Shown here piece by piece: positions 15,944-25,576 of a DNA stretch of 64,000 nt. Source of the DNA: Alteromonas macleodii. GTDB lineage: Bacteria; Pseudomonadota; Gammaproteobacteria; Enterobacterales; Alteromonadaceae. The notes under the pieces were generated by a model that was given only the letters and a program-made list of their open reading frames with translations, had not been told where the DNA came from and did no database searches. A program made the translations under genes and the position numbers. The stretch's first letter is position 1; each line of letters begins with the position of its first letter. The stretch spans positions 4,095,105 to 4,159,104 of the forward strand of contig NZ_LR812090.1 of NCBI RefSeq assembly GCF_903772925.1, in the 5' to 3' direction.

Positions 15944-16588
15944 TTAGCTATCTAAAGGTCGCTTTGCTTCACGCACCGCTTTGGGATGCATAAGTTTTTC
16001 TAAGCGAGCGAGGTATGACGCTATTTGCTGGTGCTGTTTCTTATCATTGGTCACCGAGTTATACAGCCAGTGATACGCATCTTCATAGTCGTAAGGACTG
16101 CCGTGACCTTCTAAAAACAACTCGACCAAACGAAGCTGCGCTTTTAGGTTTTTAAGTGCCGCGGCTTCTCGTAAGTACACCACTGCGCGAGATTTATCTT
16201 GTTGTACAAGCGTGCCCTTTGCATAGTAACGCCCAAGCTGCTCTAGTGCCGCAGGCAAACCTTGATTTGCTGCATCTTCCATATAACCAATACCACGAGC
16301 AGGTTCAGCATCTACGCACACACCCCACGCCAGCATATCGCCCCATAAAAATTGGTAGGCTGGAATTTTTAACACATCAGCGCGAGCTTCAATGTCTTGA
16401 ACAAGCTGACACCTGTCTGCTACCACTTTATCTAGGTGAGTATTCGCGTTAATCATGTCGATGAGCGCGTCTTGGCTGTATAGCTGAACTGCACGAAGCT
16501 CTTCTATCGTCTCACCTTCAAGCGCATGAGCAGAAAACCCCGCTACGGAGGCACAGATTAATAAAGCAGTAGATATAATTCGTTTCAT
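15944..16588 (-). CDS. motX: MotX, sodium-driven flagellar motor protein (Sel1 repeats)
   Basis: 214 residues from the ATG at 16588. Signal peptide MKRIISTALLICASVAGFSAHA; then the motif CQLVQDIEARA and Sel1/TPR-like repeats: GDMLAWGVCVDAEPARG, GLPAALEQLGRYYAKGTL, LKAQLRLVELFLEGHG and SPYDYEDAYHWLYNSV. This series matches MotX of Vibrio and relatives, a periplasmic protein of the T ring that helps anchor the PomAB stator. The frame could start further upstream (to 16708), but a FliA-type promoter lies inside that extension and the signal peptide fits only the inner ATG, so the shorter form is preferred. No other flagellar gene is adjacent, as is usual for motX. Confidence 0.88.
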   Translation of the reverse strand: MKRIISTALLICASVAGFSAHALEGETIEELRAVQLYSQDALIDMINANTHLDKVVADRCQLVQDIEARADVLKIPAYQFLWGDMLAWGVCVDAEPARGIGYMEDAANQGLPAALEQLGRYYAKGTLVQQDKSRAVVYLREAAALKNLKAQLRLVELFLEGHGSPYDYEDAYHWLYNSVTNDKKQHQQIASYLARLEKLMHPKAVREAKRPLDS

Positions 16589-16626
16589 AGCTAAGCAAAA
16601 ATGTTGATAACGCAAACTTAGTTTAG

Positions 16627-16653
16627 TTATCGACCTATTATAGATTAACTTAA
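16627..16653 (-). promoter_or_regulatory. FliA (sigma-28) promoter of motX
   Basis: Minus strand reads TTAAGTTA, 11-base spacer, GTCGATAA, close to the sigma-28 consensus TAAAGTTT-N11-GCCGATAA, with two and one mismatches. It is 38 bases before the chosen ATG. motX is FliA-controlled in Vibrio (family knowledge), so this fits. Confidence 0.6.
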
Positions 16654-16749
16654 CCAATAGACGCTTTTCTTTACGTAAATAGTCACAAGCGGCCAAAGCA
16701 TTTTCCACTTTAGCCTCTTGGTTAAAAGATATAGCAAAAAGCGTTTGGG

Positions 16750-17001
16750 CTAATGACTACTTTTTCGCGGGCACATGGCGGATTGGATATGGCGGGCATG
16801 GTCGGCTAAATCAATACCTAAATCAGTTAAGTATCCACCGTCAGGCTGGGTAATTAAGCCTTTCGAGTACAGCCTGGACGCCGCGTTCACCATACTTTGA
16901 CTGGCATCGTGATGGATTTTCAGCCCCTGAAGCAGACTGTCTGCAGGAAATTTCATTAGCAAATTTAACTCGTCTAGCATGTCCTGATCGAATGAACTCA
17001 T
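16750..17001 (-). CDS. TIGR02647-like small protein
   Basis: 83 residues, cytoplasmic, without signal peptide. The sequence ELNLLMKFPADSLLQGLKIH, AASRLYSKGLITQPDGGYLT and DLGIDLADHARHIQ fits the TIGR02647 family of gammaproteobacterial small conserved proteins, which has no known function. The C-terminal part (RLYSKGLITQPDGGYLTDLG) looks like a winged-helix wing. GGTGG lies eight bases upstream of the ATG. It is on the same strand as motX but 161 bases away with a FliA promoter between, so it is probably independent. Family assignment is from memory of the consensus. Confidence 0.75.
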   Translation of the reverse strand: MSSFDQDMLDELNLLMKFPADSLLQGLKIHHDASQSMVNAASRLYSKGLITQPDGGYLTDLGIDLADHARHIQSAMCPRKSSH

Positions 17002-17296
17002 GTAACCACCTTAGGCAAAAAAGGGTTATTAAGGTTTTAATACGCACATTGCTGCAGCGTGTTATCGCAAAGCACTAAAATAAAAGAGCTAAAGTGAGAA
17101 TACGCACGCCATGTGTTATTGGCCCGTAATTGTTAAAATTCATAACATATTGCTATATCACACCTAAATAGCGTCACTGTAAAGGTTAATTTGTCTGTAG
17201 AACGTTTAATGTTGGTTTCACACCGCTAACTGATCGGACTTTGTTGGAAAATGGTATATTCTTGCCATAAATAACGTGTGTGGATACGCCAAACAG
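17002..17296. other. Divergent upstream region of TIGR02647-like gene and ubiD
   Basis: Just under 300 bases with AT-rich stretches. TATATT-like and CATAAA-like hexamers lie just before ubiD but no clean -35/-10 pair was settled on. No gene was seen. Confidence 0.35.
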
Positions 17297-18763
17297 ATGA
17301 AGTACAAAGATTTACGCGACTTTATTCGCCAACTTGAAGCAAAAGGCGAGTTGGTGCGCATTAGCCAGCCCATTGATACTGACCTTGAAATGACAGAAAT
17401 TGCCGATAGGACTTTGCGTGCTGGCGGCCCTGCGCTGTTGTTTGAAAACCCTAAAAACCACGATATGCCGGTACTGGCCAATTTATTTGGTACGCCAGAA
17501 CGCGTAGCGATGGGCATGGGGCAAGACTCTGTTGAAGCGCTGCGCGAAGTGGGCAAACTACTGGCTTATTTAAAAGAGCCTGAGCCACCAAAAGGGCTTA
17601 AAGATCTTTGGGAAAAGTTACCTGTGTTTAAACAGGTGCTGAACATGCCTGCTAAAGTGTTAAAAAAAGCCCCTTGTCAGGAAGTGGTGCTTACCGGTGA
17701 CGATGTAGACTTATCAAAAATTCCTGTGCAGCGCTGCTGGCCTGGAGACGCTGCACCTTTGGTAACCTGGGGGTTAAGCGTTACGAAAGGACCACACAAA
17801 AAGCGCCAGAATTTGGGTATTTACCGACAGCAGGTTATTGGCAAAAACAAACTCATTATGCGCTGGCTATCACACCGTGGTGGCGCCCTTGATTTCCGAG
17901 AGTGGTGTCAAACCCACCCGGGCGAGCCTTACCCTGTCTCTGTGGCACTTGGTGCAGATCCAGCCACAATCTTAGGCGCGGTTACTCCTGTACCGGATAC
18001 ACTTTCAGAATATGCTTTTGCAGGCCTACTGCGCGGTGATAAAACCGAAGTAGTTAAGTCTATTAGTAACGATTTGCAAGTTCCTGCCAGCGCAGAAATA
18101 GTGCTTGAAGGCTATATTGCTCAGGATGAAACTGCGCCTGAAGGCCCTTATGGCGATCACACGGGGTATTACAATGAAGTCGACGACTTCCCTGTGTTTA
18201 CCGTTACCCATATAACCCATCGCAAAGATCCTATTTATCATTCTACCTATACAGGTCGTCCACCCGATGAGCCAGCCATTTTAGGTGTCGCCCTAAACGA
18301 AGTGTTTGTGCCAATTTTACAAAAGCAATTCCCAGAAATTGTCGACTTCTATTTGCCGCCAGAAGGTTGTTCTTATCGTATGGCGGTAGTTACCATGAAG
18401 AAACAGTACCCGGGTCACGCTAAACGAGTGATGATGGGGGTGTGGTCTTTCTTACGACAGTTCATGTACACGAAATTTGTGATAGTGTGCGATGACGACG
18501 TTAACGCGCGCGACTGGAACGATGTTATCTGGGCCATCACTACCCGTATGGACCCCGCCCGCGACACAGTGATGATAGAGAATACACCTATCGATTACTT
18601 GGACTTTGCGTCACCGGTTTCAGGGCTGGGCTCTAAAATGGGCATGGACGCGACAAACAAGATGCCGGGCGAAACCGACCGTGAATGGGGCGTACCCATT
18701 GTGATGGACGAAGACGTTAAAAAACGGGTTGATGATATTTGGGACAGTCTTGGTATTATGTAG
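17297..18763 (+). CDS. ubiD: 4-hydroxy-3-polyprenylbenzoate decarboxylase UbiD
   Basis: 488 residues. UbiD removes the carboxyl group of the prenylated hydroxybenzoate in ubiquinone synthesis, using prenyl-FMN made by UbiX. The protein is colinear with E. coli Ubi[95 protein letters not shown] and [18 protein letters not shown]. The ATG at 17297 aligns with the family start; an in-frame GTG at 17276 would add seven residues. fre follows 97 bases later on the same strand, a pair kept in many gammaproteobacteria; Fre can supply reduced flavin to this pathway. Confidence 0.96.
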   Translation: MKYKDLRDFIRQLEAKGELVRISQPIDTDLEMTEIADRTLRAGGPALLFENPKNHDMPVLANLFGTPERVAMGMGQDSVEALREVGKLLAYLKEPEPPKGLKDLWEKLPVFKQVLNMPAKVLKKAPCQEVVLTGDDVDLSKIPVQRCWPGDAAPLVTWGLSVTKGPHKKRQNLGIYRQQVIGKNKLIMRWLSHRGGALDFREWCQTHPGEPYPVSVALGADPATILGAVTPVPDTLSEYAFAGLLRGDKTEVVKSISNDLQVPASAEIVLEGYIAQDETAPEGPYGDHTGYYNEVDDFPVFTVTHITHRKDPIYHSTYTGRPPDEPAILGVALNEVFVPILQKQFPEIVDFYLPPEGCSYRMAVVTMKKQYPGHAKRVMMGVWSFLRQFMYTKFVIVCDDDVNARDWNDVIWAITTRMDPARDTVMIENTPIDYLDFASPVSGLGSKMGMDATNKMPGETDREWGVPIVMDEDVKKRVDDIWDSLGIM

Positions 18764-18860
18764 CGACTATTTTTAGTGCTATTTATTTTGTATTGAGCAT
18801 GCGCTTGTCTTAAAGCGCATAAAAAGGCGACACGCTAGCAAGAAGGTTTAAAGAGAATAC

Positions 18861-19556
18861 ATGTCAGAGATTAAGTGTAAGGTTGCAAGCATCACGCCTT
18901 TAACCGAAGTGGTTCAAAAAGTTGAATTAACGCCAGAAAGCCCTGTTAAGTTTAAGGCGGGTCAGTACGCTATGGTGGTAATGGGCGAAAAAGATATGCG
19001 CCCATTTTCTATTGCTAATGCCGCCTTCGATAATAGCCGCATTGAATTACACATTGGTGCAGAGCCTGGCAACAGCTACGCCGGTGAAGTACTAGAGCGC
19101 ATGCGTGCAGATGGCGAAATTACCGTAAATGTGGGTAATGGCAATGCCTTTTTGCAAAGTAATGGCCTGCCTATGGTGCTTATTGCTGGTGGTACAGGCT
19201 TCTCGTATACCTACTCAATTCTGCAAGAGCACCTTAACAGCGGTGATAAAACACCACTTACCCTTTATTGGGGTGGAAAACACACGGCTGATTTGTATTT
19301 AGCCGATGAGCTAACAGCGCTTGCTGAAGCAAATGAGCACTTCACTTTTGTGCCGGTTGTTGAGTTTGCATGTGATGAGTGGAAAGGCAGAACGGGCTGG
19401 GTGCATCACGCAGTAATGGCTGATCACGCTGACTTTGCGAACGTTCAAGTATATGTTGCCGGCCGCTTCGAAATGGCAAAAGTCGTGCGCGACGATTTTA
19501 CTCAGCGCGGCTTAAAAGTTGAGAACTTGTTTGGCGACGCGTTCGCGTTTATTTAA
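18861..19556 (+). CDS. fre: NAD(P)H-flavin reductase Fre
   Basis: 231 residues, the same size as E. coli Fre (233). It reduces free FMN, FAD or riboflavin with NAD(P)H. Ferredoxin-reductase fold: flavin-binding FKAGQYAMVVMGEKDMRPFS (R-x-x-S motif), then the NAD(P)H-binding GGTGFSYTYSILQEH and VYVAGRFEMAKVVRDDF, ending in the typical FGDAFAFI. No extra domain. It lies downstream of ubiD in the same direction and may be co-transcribed. A hairpin with T run follows its stop. Confidence 0.94.
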   Translation: MSEIKCKVASITPLTEVVQKVELTPESPVKFKAGQYAMVVMGEKDMRPFSIANAAFDNSRIELHIGAEPGNSYAGEVLERMRADGEITVNVGNGNAFLQSNGLPMVLIAGGTGFSYTYSILQEHLNSGDKTPLTLYWGGKHTADLYLADELTALAEANEHFTFVPVVEFACDEWKGRTGWVHHAVMADHADFANVQVYVAGRFEMAKVVRDDFTQRGLKVENLFGDAFAFI

Positions 19557-19587
19557 GCCAATTACATAAGGGCTTGTTAAAACCTAT

Positions 19588-19614
19588 CGCCATCGAATCG
19601 TCGTTGGCGTTTTA
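19588..19614 (+). terminator. Terminator after fre
   Basis: Nine-base arms CGCCATCGA and TCGTTGGCG with one mismatch and an ATCG loop, followed by TTTTATTATG, 32 bases past the fre stop. Confidence 0.7.
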
Positions 19615-19866
19615 TTATGTATATTTGCAATGCTACATAACTCTGCGGGTAGCGTTATCTGCCGTTTCATACTAACTTTAGCTACTGTTATTTAATCTCC
19701 ACACCTCTCAACTGTTCATTTATCACACTACCATCTTTACTTTTTATCAGAAAGTAAAGAATAGATAGTTTTAAGCTTGCGACAGTTGGCTAGTTTAAAT
19801 CGTTTACTCCAATTGTAGCTAAGCCACGTATTGGTTATGGTGAAAAGATAAATACTGGAGAGAACA
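19615..19866. other. Upstream region of the M28 peptidase gene
   Basis: With the fre terminator this makes a gene-free stretch of 310 bases. It is AT-rich; GGAG six bases before the ATG at 19867 is the only signal identified. Confidence 0.35.
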
Positions 19867-21279
19867 ATGATAAAAAACCTATCCGCACTCGCTAACATAA
19901 GCGCCAAAATGAGAAAAAATAGTCTGCTGGCCTCTGCCATATTATTAAGTAGCACTGCATCTTTCACTGCATACGCACAAAGCGAGCAGCAGCAATCCCT
20001 TTATGATATCGCTGAGAGCGTTTCTGCTGAAAATATCGAAAAAGACATTACTAAGCTGGTCAATTTTGGCACTCGCCATACCCTTTCTGAAACCGAGTCT
20101 GATACACGTGGTATAGGCGCTGCGCGCCGCTGGATTAAATCTGAATTTGATAAAATTTCAGCTGAGTGCGGTGGTTGCTTAGAAGTGTACTACCAATCAG
20201 AAGTGATTAGTGGTGAGAAACGTATTCCAGACCCAGTGGAAGTGGTCAGCGTTATTGCTATCCAGCGTGGTACTACTGACCCAGACCGCTACGTAATCAT
20301 GTCCGGCGATATTGATTCACGAGTGTCTGATGTGATGGATTTCACCTCTGATTCACCGGGTGCCAACGACAACGCCTCTGGTGTTGCAGGTACTCTTGAA
20401 GCAGCGCGAGTATTATCAAAGTACAAGTTTAACGGCAGTATCGTCTATGCCGCTTTATCTGGTGAAGAGCAAGGGCTTTTCGGCGGACGTATTATGGCAA
20501 ACCAAGCCCAAAAAGACGGCTGGCGAATTAAAGCGGTTCTAAACAATGACATGATAGGCAACATTGAAGGGGTAAACGGTGTGATCAACAACACCACCGC
20601 TCGCTTATTTGCCGAAGGTACACGCGTAACAGAAACAGATGATGAAGCTCGCATGCGCCGCTTCACCGGTGGTGAAGTAGACTCGCCAAGCCGAAACCTT
20701 GCCCGCTATATCGATAAAATCGCCGATAAATACATTGAAAATTTAGACACTATGGTGATTTATCGCCTAGACCGCTTTGGCCGTGGTGGTCACCATCGCC
20801 CGTTTAACGACTTGGGCTATCCGGGTATACGTATTATGGAAACTAACGAAAACTACACCCGTCAGCACCAAGACCTTCGCGTAGAAGACGGTATTGCCTA
20901 TGGTGATACTTTAGATGGCGTTAACTTTGATTACGCAGCTAAGCTTACCGGTTTAAACGCTGTTTCTCTTGCAGCAATGGCGTGGGCACCGAACCCACCT
21001 GCAAACGTACAAATTGCCGGCGCTGTTCAGCCTTCAACTTTTTTGAAGTGGGATGCGTTAGATGCTAAAGAGAACCCTCAGCTTAAAGGATTCAAAGTAT
21101 ATTGGCGGCATACTGATGCGCCGCAGTGGGAATATAGTAAGTATGTGGGCAATGTGACCGAAGCCATGCTTGAGAACGTCGTTATCGACAACTACTTTTT
21201 TGGCGTTGCCAGCGTGAATAAAGACGGTGTTGAAAGCGTTGTGGTTTATCCAGGTCCCGCGGGAAGCTTTGGAGAATAA
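19867..21279 (+). CDS. Secreted M28 zinc aminopeptidase-like protein with C-terminal FnIII-like domain
   Basis: 470 residues. Signal peptide to about residue 37 (ending AYAQ). The M28 domain has ADDN-type core GANDNASGVAGTLEAARVL, SGEEQGLFGGRIM (catalytic and metal Glu), LNNDMIGN and NYTRQHQDLR (distal His). The first metal ligand motif, usually H-x-D, reads SGDIDSR, so the His is an Asp; a subgroup of M28 proteins appears to have this. Residues about 375-470 form a fibronectin-III-like domain (PPANVQIAGAVQPSTFLKWD, YWRHTDAPQWEYSKYVGN). Probably a periplasmic or extracellular peptidase of unknown specificity. GGAG lies six bases before the ATG. It is alone in its transcription unit. Confidence 0.88.
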   Translation: MIKNLSALANISAKMRKNSLLASAILLSSTASFTAYAQSEQQQSLYDIAESVSAENIEKDITKLVNFGTRHTLSETESDTRGIGAARRWIKSEFDKISAECGGCLEVYYQSEVISGEKRIPDPVEVVSVIAIQRGTTDPDRYVIMSGDIDSRVSDVMDFTSDSPGANDNASGVAGTLEAARVLSKYKFNGSIVYAALSGEEQGLFGGRIMANQAQKDGWRIKAVLNNDMIGNIEGVNGVINNTTARLFAEGTRVTETDDEARMRRFTGGEVDSPSRNLARYIDKIADKYIENLDTMVIYRLDRFGRGGHHRPFNDLGYPGIRIMETNENYTRQHQDLRVEDGIAYGDTLDGVNFDYAAKLTGLNAVSLAAMAWAPNPPANVQIAGAVQPSTFLKWDALDAKENPQLKGFKVYWRHTDAPQWEYSKYVGNVTEAMLENVVIDNYFFGVASVNKDGVESVVVYPGPAGSFGE

Positions 21280-21357
21280 GCGTTTATATTGAGCGTTTAT
21301 TTTCAGCGTACCTATACGCACCCAAGCACGCACCCAATCACTCATCCAAACAAGTTT

Positions 21358-21395
21358 GTGACGTTAAGTTGGTAATGAAACTGGCTTAACGTCAC
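21358..21395. repeat. Perfect 11-base inverted repeat after the M28 gene
   Basis: Arms GTGACGTTAAG (21358-21368) and CTTAACGTCAC (21385-21395) with a 16-base loop. The 3' flank is not T-rich, so it is either a weak terminator for the peptidase gene or a protein-binding site upstream of the next gene. Confidence 0.5.
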
Positions 21396-21534
21396 GAATG
21401 ACTTTACTCAACAAAAGCCTGCCTAGACGTCAGCATTACGCACAATCTATTGATGCCGCTTACATTTTGTTAATTTAAACCAGTGCGGGTTTATTGGAAT
21501 TAAGTGACTAACTACATTACAGTGTAGTAAATGC

Positions 21535-22584
21535 ATGACGGCAGTTCGGAGTTCACTTTTGGTAAGATTCAGCGCGCTTTCGCTTTCCTTTTTCACTCGA
21601 CGCCTTGCCTTGTTAGGCATCAGCCTAGCCCTTTGTTTAGTTAACATTTCTCCTTTACAAGCTGCCACAACGACTTTGGGTGCCGCCACATTTGAAACTT
21701 ATATTAGTGATGATGGTGAGCCTGCTCGAATTAATGCTTTGCTAGAAAAGGTGTTCGAAAAGGCGGGGCTGGATATTCAACTTCAGGTTATGCGACAAGC
21801 TTTTTTAGGTAGTTCTGTACTAACAGGGAAACTAGACGGTGAGTTTGCCTACGTAAATTTGGGCGAGGACAGCACTAATTATTTTCTATCCGATATTTAC
21901 TTACCTGTTTACCTTTATGCGGTAAGTAAGAAGGCAAACGTAGAAGACATAAAGCTTTTTCCACACTTAAAAGGTAACCGGGTTGCGATTGAAAACCGCT
22001 TTGCAAACACCCCCTCGTTCAGACTACTTAAAGATATAAAATGGTCGCGCAACCCCACTACGTTTGATGCCTTTCGCCAACTTGCCGATGATAGAGCACC
22101 CTACTTAGTTACCACCCAGCTTCTCACGCGAGAGCTAAACATACTGCTGGCTAACGATAACGAAGAAACACTGCATTTTTCAGCAAAACCTTTAGCCAAG
22201 ACGGGTTTTCAAATAGCTATCAGTAAAAATGTTGCCAGTGCTAAAAGCATTATTGCGAAATTTAACCAAGCCGTATCGACATTGCAGAATAGCGGTGAAT
22301 TCAACCTGCCTCTCGCCTTAGCGTGGCTAAGCAAAGATGTAAATGGCGATGGCGTAGCTGACTTTATTGGGCACAGTAGCATAACTACAACCGCTGACTT
22401 ACTAGACACGGCTTACTCTCTTGATGGTAAGCCTACCTCTGACAGCAGCATGTTTTATATTGATGGTGAGCAATATACATCGTTAGAAGAGGCACGCTCA
22501 GTACTCTCAGCTAAAGAAAGCTTATCGGCCCGCCAGTCACTTTTAGATAAAACTATCTATAAACAGCTGCTTCGCCGCTGGTAA
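21535..22584 (+). CDS. Periplasmic substrate-binding-like protein
   Basis: 349 residues. Long signal peptide (about 44 residues, ending PLQA). The mature part resembles the type 2 periplasmic binding fold of SBP_bac_3 or histidine-kinase-linked binding domains: GAATFETYISDDGEPARINA, VMRQAFLGSSVLTGKLDGEF and LKGNRVAIENRFANTPSFRL with the two-lobe hinge, and QIAISKNVASAKSIIAKFN near residue 230. At about residue 267 DVNGDGVADF is a calcium-loop-like motif unusual in this family. No permease or kinase is in the same transcription unit; it is convergent with the bacteriophytochrome gene. The ligand is unknown. The start ATG has no strong ribosome site. Confidence 0.65.
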   Translation: MTAVRSSLLVRFSALSLSFFTRRLALLGISLALCLVNISPLQAATTTLGAATFETYISDDGEPARINALLEKVFEKAGLDIQLQVMRQAFLGSSVLTGKLDGEFAYVNLGEDSTNYFLSDIYLPVYLYAVSKKANVEDIKLFPHLKGNRVAIENRFANTPSFRLLKDIKWSRNPTTFDAFRQLADDRAPYLVTTQLLTRELNILLANDNEETLHFSAKPLAKTGFQIAISKNVASAKSIIAKFNQAVSTLQNSGEFNLPLALAWLSKDVNGDGVADFIGHSSITTTADLLDTAYSLDGKPTSDSSMFYIDGEQYTSLEEARSVLSAKESLSARQSLLDKTIYKQLLRRW

Positions 22585-22741
22585 GTCAAAGACTCAAATA
22601 GAAGTACAGATATTACTGCGCTTTTGGGTAGCACAATTGCAGACTTCAAAGTTTGTAAAGTAATAACCTGATACACCCTTAGCCTTATCAGCCATCTGCA
22701 AACTCGCCGCTAATAAGGCTTATGGGTGCTAGTAGAAAGCG

Positions 22742-25465
22742 TTAGAGTGACGTCTCTGGTAAATACATTTCTAAAATAGTCAGCAGTTCTTCGCCATCAA
22801 CGGGCTTAGATACGTAGTTATTGAAACCCGCTTTAAGCGCTTTTACTCTATCTGATGTATACGCATAAGCCGTTAGGGCTATCGTATTAAAATTAGCAAT
22901 CTCTGGATTCTGGCTGGCTCTTATTTTCGTTACCAATCCTAATCCGTCTAATTCAGGCATACCTATATCGGAAAGCAGCAGATCGAAGGCTTCAGGCATG
23001 TCATTAAGCTCTTTCCATGCCAGCAAGCCGTTTTTAACTACGTTTACGCGAGCACCATTAGATTCAAGAAAAAGCTTTATGAAGTCACGGGCGTCTCGCT
23101 CGTCTTCCGCCACCAATATTCGCAAACCACTTAAACGTAAAGACTCGGTTAAATCACTGATTTCACTGTTTTTGGTTTCGATAATTTCATCGTGCAAACT
23201 CAATGGTGCGATAGGCAGAGTAACGTAGAACGTAGTACCCGTATTAGGCCCGTCGCTTTCTGCGGAAATTTCACCGCCGTGCATTTCAACCAAGCTTTTT
23301 ACAATAGATAAGCCTAACCCAAGACCAATTTTATTGTGGGAATCTTTGCCTTGGTAAAAGCGCTCAAACACATGGGCTAGTTGTTCGCGTGTCATACCTT
23401 TCCCGTTATCTTTCACACGAAATAGGTAGTTTGAATGCTCTCTTTTACCACGTACATGCACAGTACCGCCTTTTGCGGTAAATTTAAGAGCATTGCTTAA
23501 TAAATTATTTATAACCTGCTTTATGCGTAAATTATCGCCTAATATCTGGGTATGTTCGTCTTCGCAATTTATTGAAAGTTGAATGTTCTTACTTGCAAAG
23601 CCTGCTTCAAATGACTTTGCTACCTCGGAAATAGACGAGGCAATATTTAACGAATGGGTACTTAGCTTCATAGTTCCCGAAATAATTCGAGATAAATCTA
23701 AGATGTCGTTTATTAAGGCGGCTTGCGTAGACGCAGCGCGTTTGATTACTCCCAACGCATCCTTCATTCTATCAACATTCCCCACATCCATAAGGGCTAA
23801 ATCTGTCCACCCAACGATAGAATTAAGTGGAGAACGAAGCTCATGTGAGATACTGGCAAGAAACTGATCTTTAGCCTTGTCCAATTCTTCTAACTTGCTA
23901 ATTTGCTGATCTGAAGAGGCTTTAAGACTGAGGGCATAAGGGATAAACAAATGGTCAAAGCCTTCAATAATTAGCTTATCATCTTCGCTCCACTCTACCG
24001 ATTCATCAGCCACGCTCTGCAGGTACAAATCGAAAGAGTTACGGGGGGTTAGTGACTTACTAATGTCCTTTTTAGCCGCTTCTCGACCTGCCCAGCGAAT
24101 TGTTTTATCACGCTGTTCGCGAAACCATACGGTGAAATAACCCAACTTGGCAGATACACAAGAAATGTACATACCGCGTATACCGTTTAGCGAACAGTTT
24201 TCAGAAACCTCGTCTGCTAAGCGATTGATGGCTATCGACTGCTCTGAATCGCTGATAGAAAATTTACCTAACAACCGGGTTAAGGTTTCCTCTGAAGGAG
24301 TTTTTCCCACAAAGTAATTACCTGTGGGTGTAATCACTGCCATGCCACAAGCATCAGCAACTTCCAGCAAAGGGGTTTCTTTATGCGAGATGGCCTCAAG
24401 TGGGTTTGAGTAAGAGGTGAGTTGGTGCACGATATTGTTTAGCTTACGCTGGCGCCCTTGAAACTGCTCTTTTTTATTATGAAGCGCTTTTGTATGCATT
24501 TGCCAAGCATAAAGGTGCCCAAGCGATTCGCAGACTAAACGCTTTTTCTGGTCGATGTATTTGGGCTCGCTATTGTGACAAGCAAGTAGTCCCCACAGCT
24601 TCCCTTCAAACACGAGGGATACGGAAAAGGACGAACGAACCCCCATATTTTTCATATAGTTAATATGAACAGGTGAAACTGAACGCACCATAGACATGGA
24701 GAGATCTATTGGCGCGCGTTCAGCTTCAGCTAAAGGCGGCTGTAAAGGTACAGGTTGCTCTTCGACATCTAATACACAGCGGACACGGTTCTTAAGGTAG
24801 AGCTCTCGGGCTTGTTTGGGAATATCCGATGCGGGAAATTTTAACCCTTTAAATGAACGCGAGTCTGATTCAGCTGCTTCACCAATGACCTCGCCGCAAT
24901 ATTTATCATCAAATTGATAGACCATCACTGAATCGAAGTCGATATAATCTTTAAACACCTTCGCTATTGCATCTGCGACATCATTAATCGAGTCTTTATC
25001 ATCTACGTTAGGTAACAAGGCGCGAATATCTACATCCATTGGTACCCATTGCTGGGCTGCTTCATAGCTTAGCTGAGGTGTTGGTTCTAGCTCTATTACC
25101 AGCAAACCGTTAGAGTCGAATGCAACGCCGCTGCCTTCCTTTTCCCAGTTGTCTAGCCAAAGTGCATTTTTTGCAAACTTCCACTGATATGCGTGGCGAA
25201 CACTTTCACCTTTTACTGCGTTATGGATAGTTTTGAATGTAGGCGCGTCTGCTGAAGGCACATCAATTAGGTCTGTGACAGGTGTTTCTCCCGCCACTAT
25301 ATCTACTTTAAATAGCTCTTTTATGTTTTTACTGAATACTTGAATTTTTTTGGTATCGGGATTTATCGCGATAACATATCCAAAGCTCTGAACGCTTTCG
25401 ATTAAATGAATGGCCTCGTCTTCACAATTTTGAAGTGAGGGCTGTGAATATTGATATCGTTGCAT
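22742..25465 (-). CDS. Bacteriophytochrome hybrid histidine kinase
   Basis: 907 residues. Order: PAS_2 (about 14-120) with Cys14 in CEDEAIHLIESVQSFG, the position of the biliverdin-binding cysteine of bacteriophytochromes; GAF (about 150-320) with FPASDIPKQAREL, VSPVHINYMKNMGV and KLWGLLACHN; PHY (about 340-520) with the tongue motif PRNSF; HisKA with FLASISHELRSPLNS; HATPase_c with NLLSNALKFT and GLGLGLSIVKSLVEMHGG; and a C-terminal receiver with DLLLSDIGMPELDG and VSKPVDG. It should sense red/far-red light through biliverdin and pass phosphate within the protein. The usual PHG triplet in PAS reads SFG and the second His of HH reads N. No haem-oxygenase gene lies beside it. Single-gene unit. 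Confidence 0.93.
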   Translation of the reverse strand: MQRYQYSQPSLQNCEDEAIHLIESVQSFGYVIAINPDTKKIQVFSKNIKELFKVDIVAGETPVTDLIDVPSADAPTFKTIHNAVKGESVRHAYQWKFAKNALWLDNWEKEGSGVAFDSNGLLVIELEPTPQLSYEAAQQWVPMDVDIRALLPNVDDKDSINDVADAIAKVFKDYIDFDSVMVYQFDDKYCGEVIGEAAESDSRSFKGLKFPASDIPKQARELYLKNRVRCVLDVEEQPVPLQPPLAEAERAPIDLSMSMVRSVSPVHINYMKNMGVRSSFSVSLVFEGKLWGLLACHNSEPKYIDQKKRLVCESLGHLYAWQMHTKALHNKKEQFQGRQRKLNNIVHQLTSYSNPLEAISHKETPLLEVADACGMAVITPTGNYFVGKTPSEETLTRLLGKFSISDSEQSIAINRLADEVSENCSLNGIRGMYISCVSAKLGYFTVWFREQRDKTIRWAGREAAKKDISKSLTPRNSFDLYLQSVADESVEWSEDDKLIIEGFDHLFIPYALSLKASSDQQISKLEELDKAKDQFLASISHELRSPLNSIVGWTDLALMDVGNVDRMKDALGVIKRAASTQAALINDILDLSRIISGTMKLSTHSLNIASSISEVAKSFEAGFASKNIQLSINCEDEHTQILGDNLRIKQVINNLLSNALKFTAKGGTVHVRGKREHSNYLFRVKDNGKGMTREQLAHVFERFYQGKDSHNKIGLGLGLSIVKSLVEMHGGEISAESDGPNTGTTFYVTLPIAPLSLHDEIIETKNSEISDLTESLRLSGLRILVAEDERDARDFIKLFLESNGARVNVVKNGLLAWKELNDMPEAFDLLLSDIGMPELDGLGLVTKIRASQNPEIANFNTIALTAYAYTSDRVKALKAGFNNYVSKPVDGEELLTILEMYLPETSL

Positions 25466-25576
25466 TACTTCACGCCGAGAAATTTGGAAAGCGAGCTTTC
25501 ATGATTAGAACAGTAATTCTCGCCACGATAACAACTTATTGTGAAGAAAGCATGCATTATCCTAAAGTCTACTACA

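Noticed and set aside
16588..16708. Longer N-terminus of motX
   Set aside because: A FliA promoter lies inside it and the signal peptide starts at the inner ATG.
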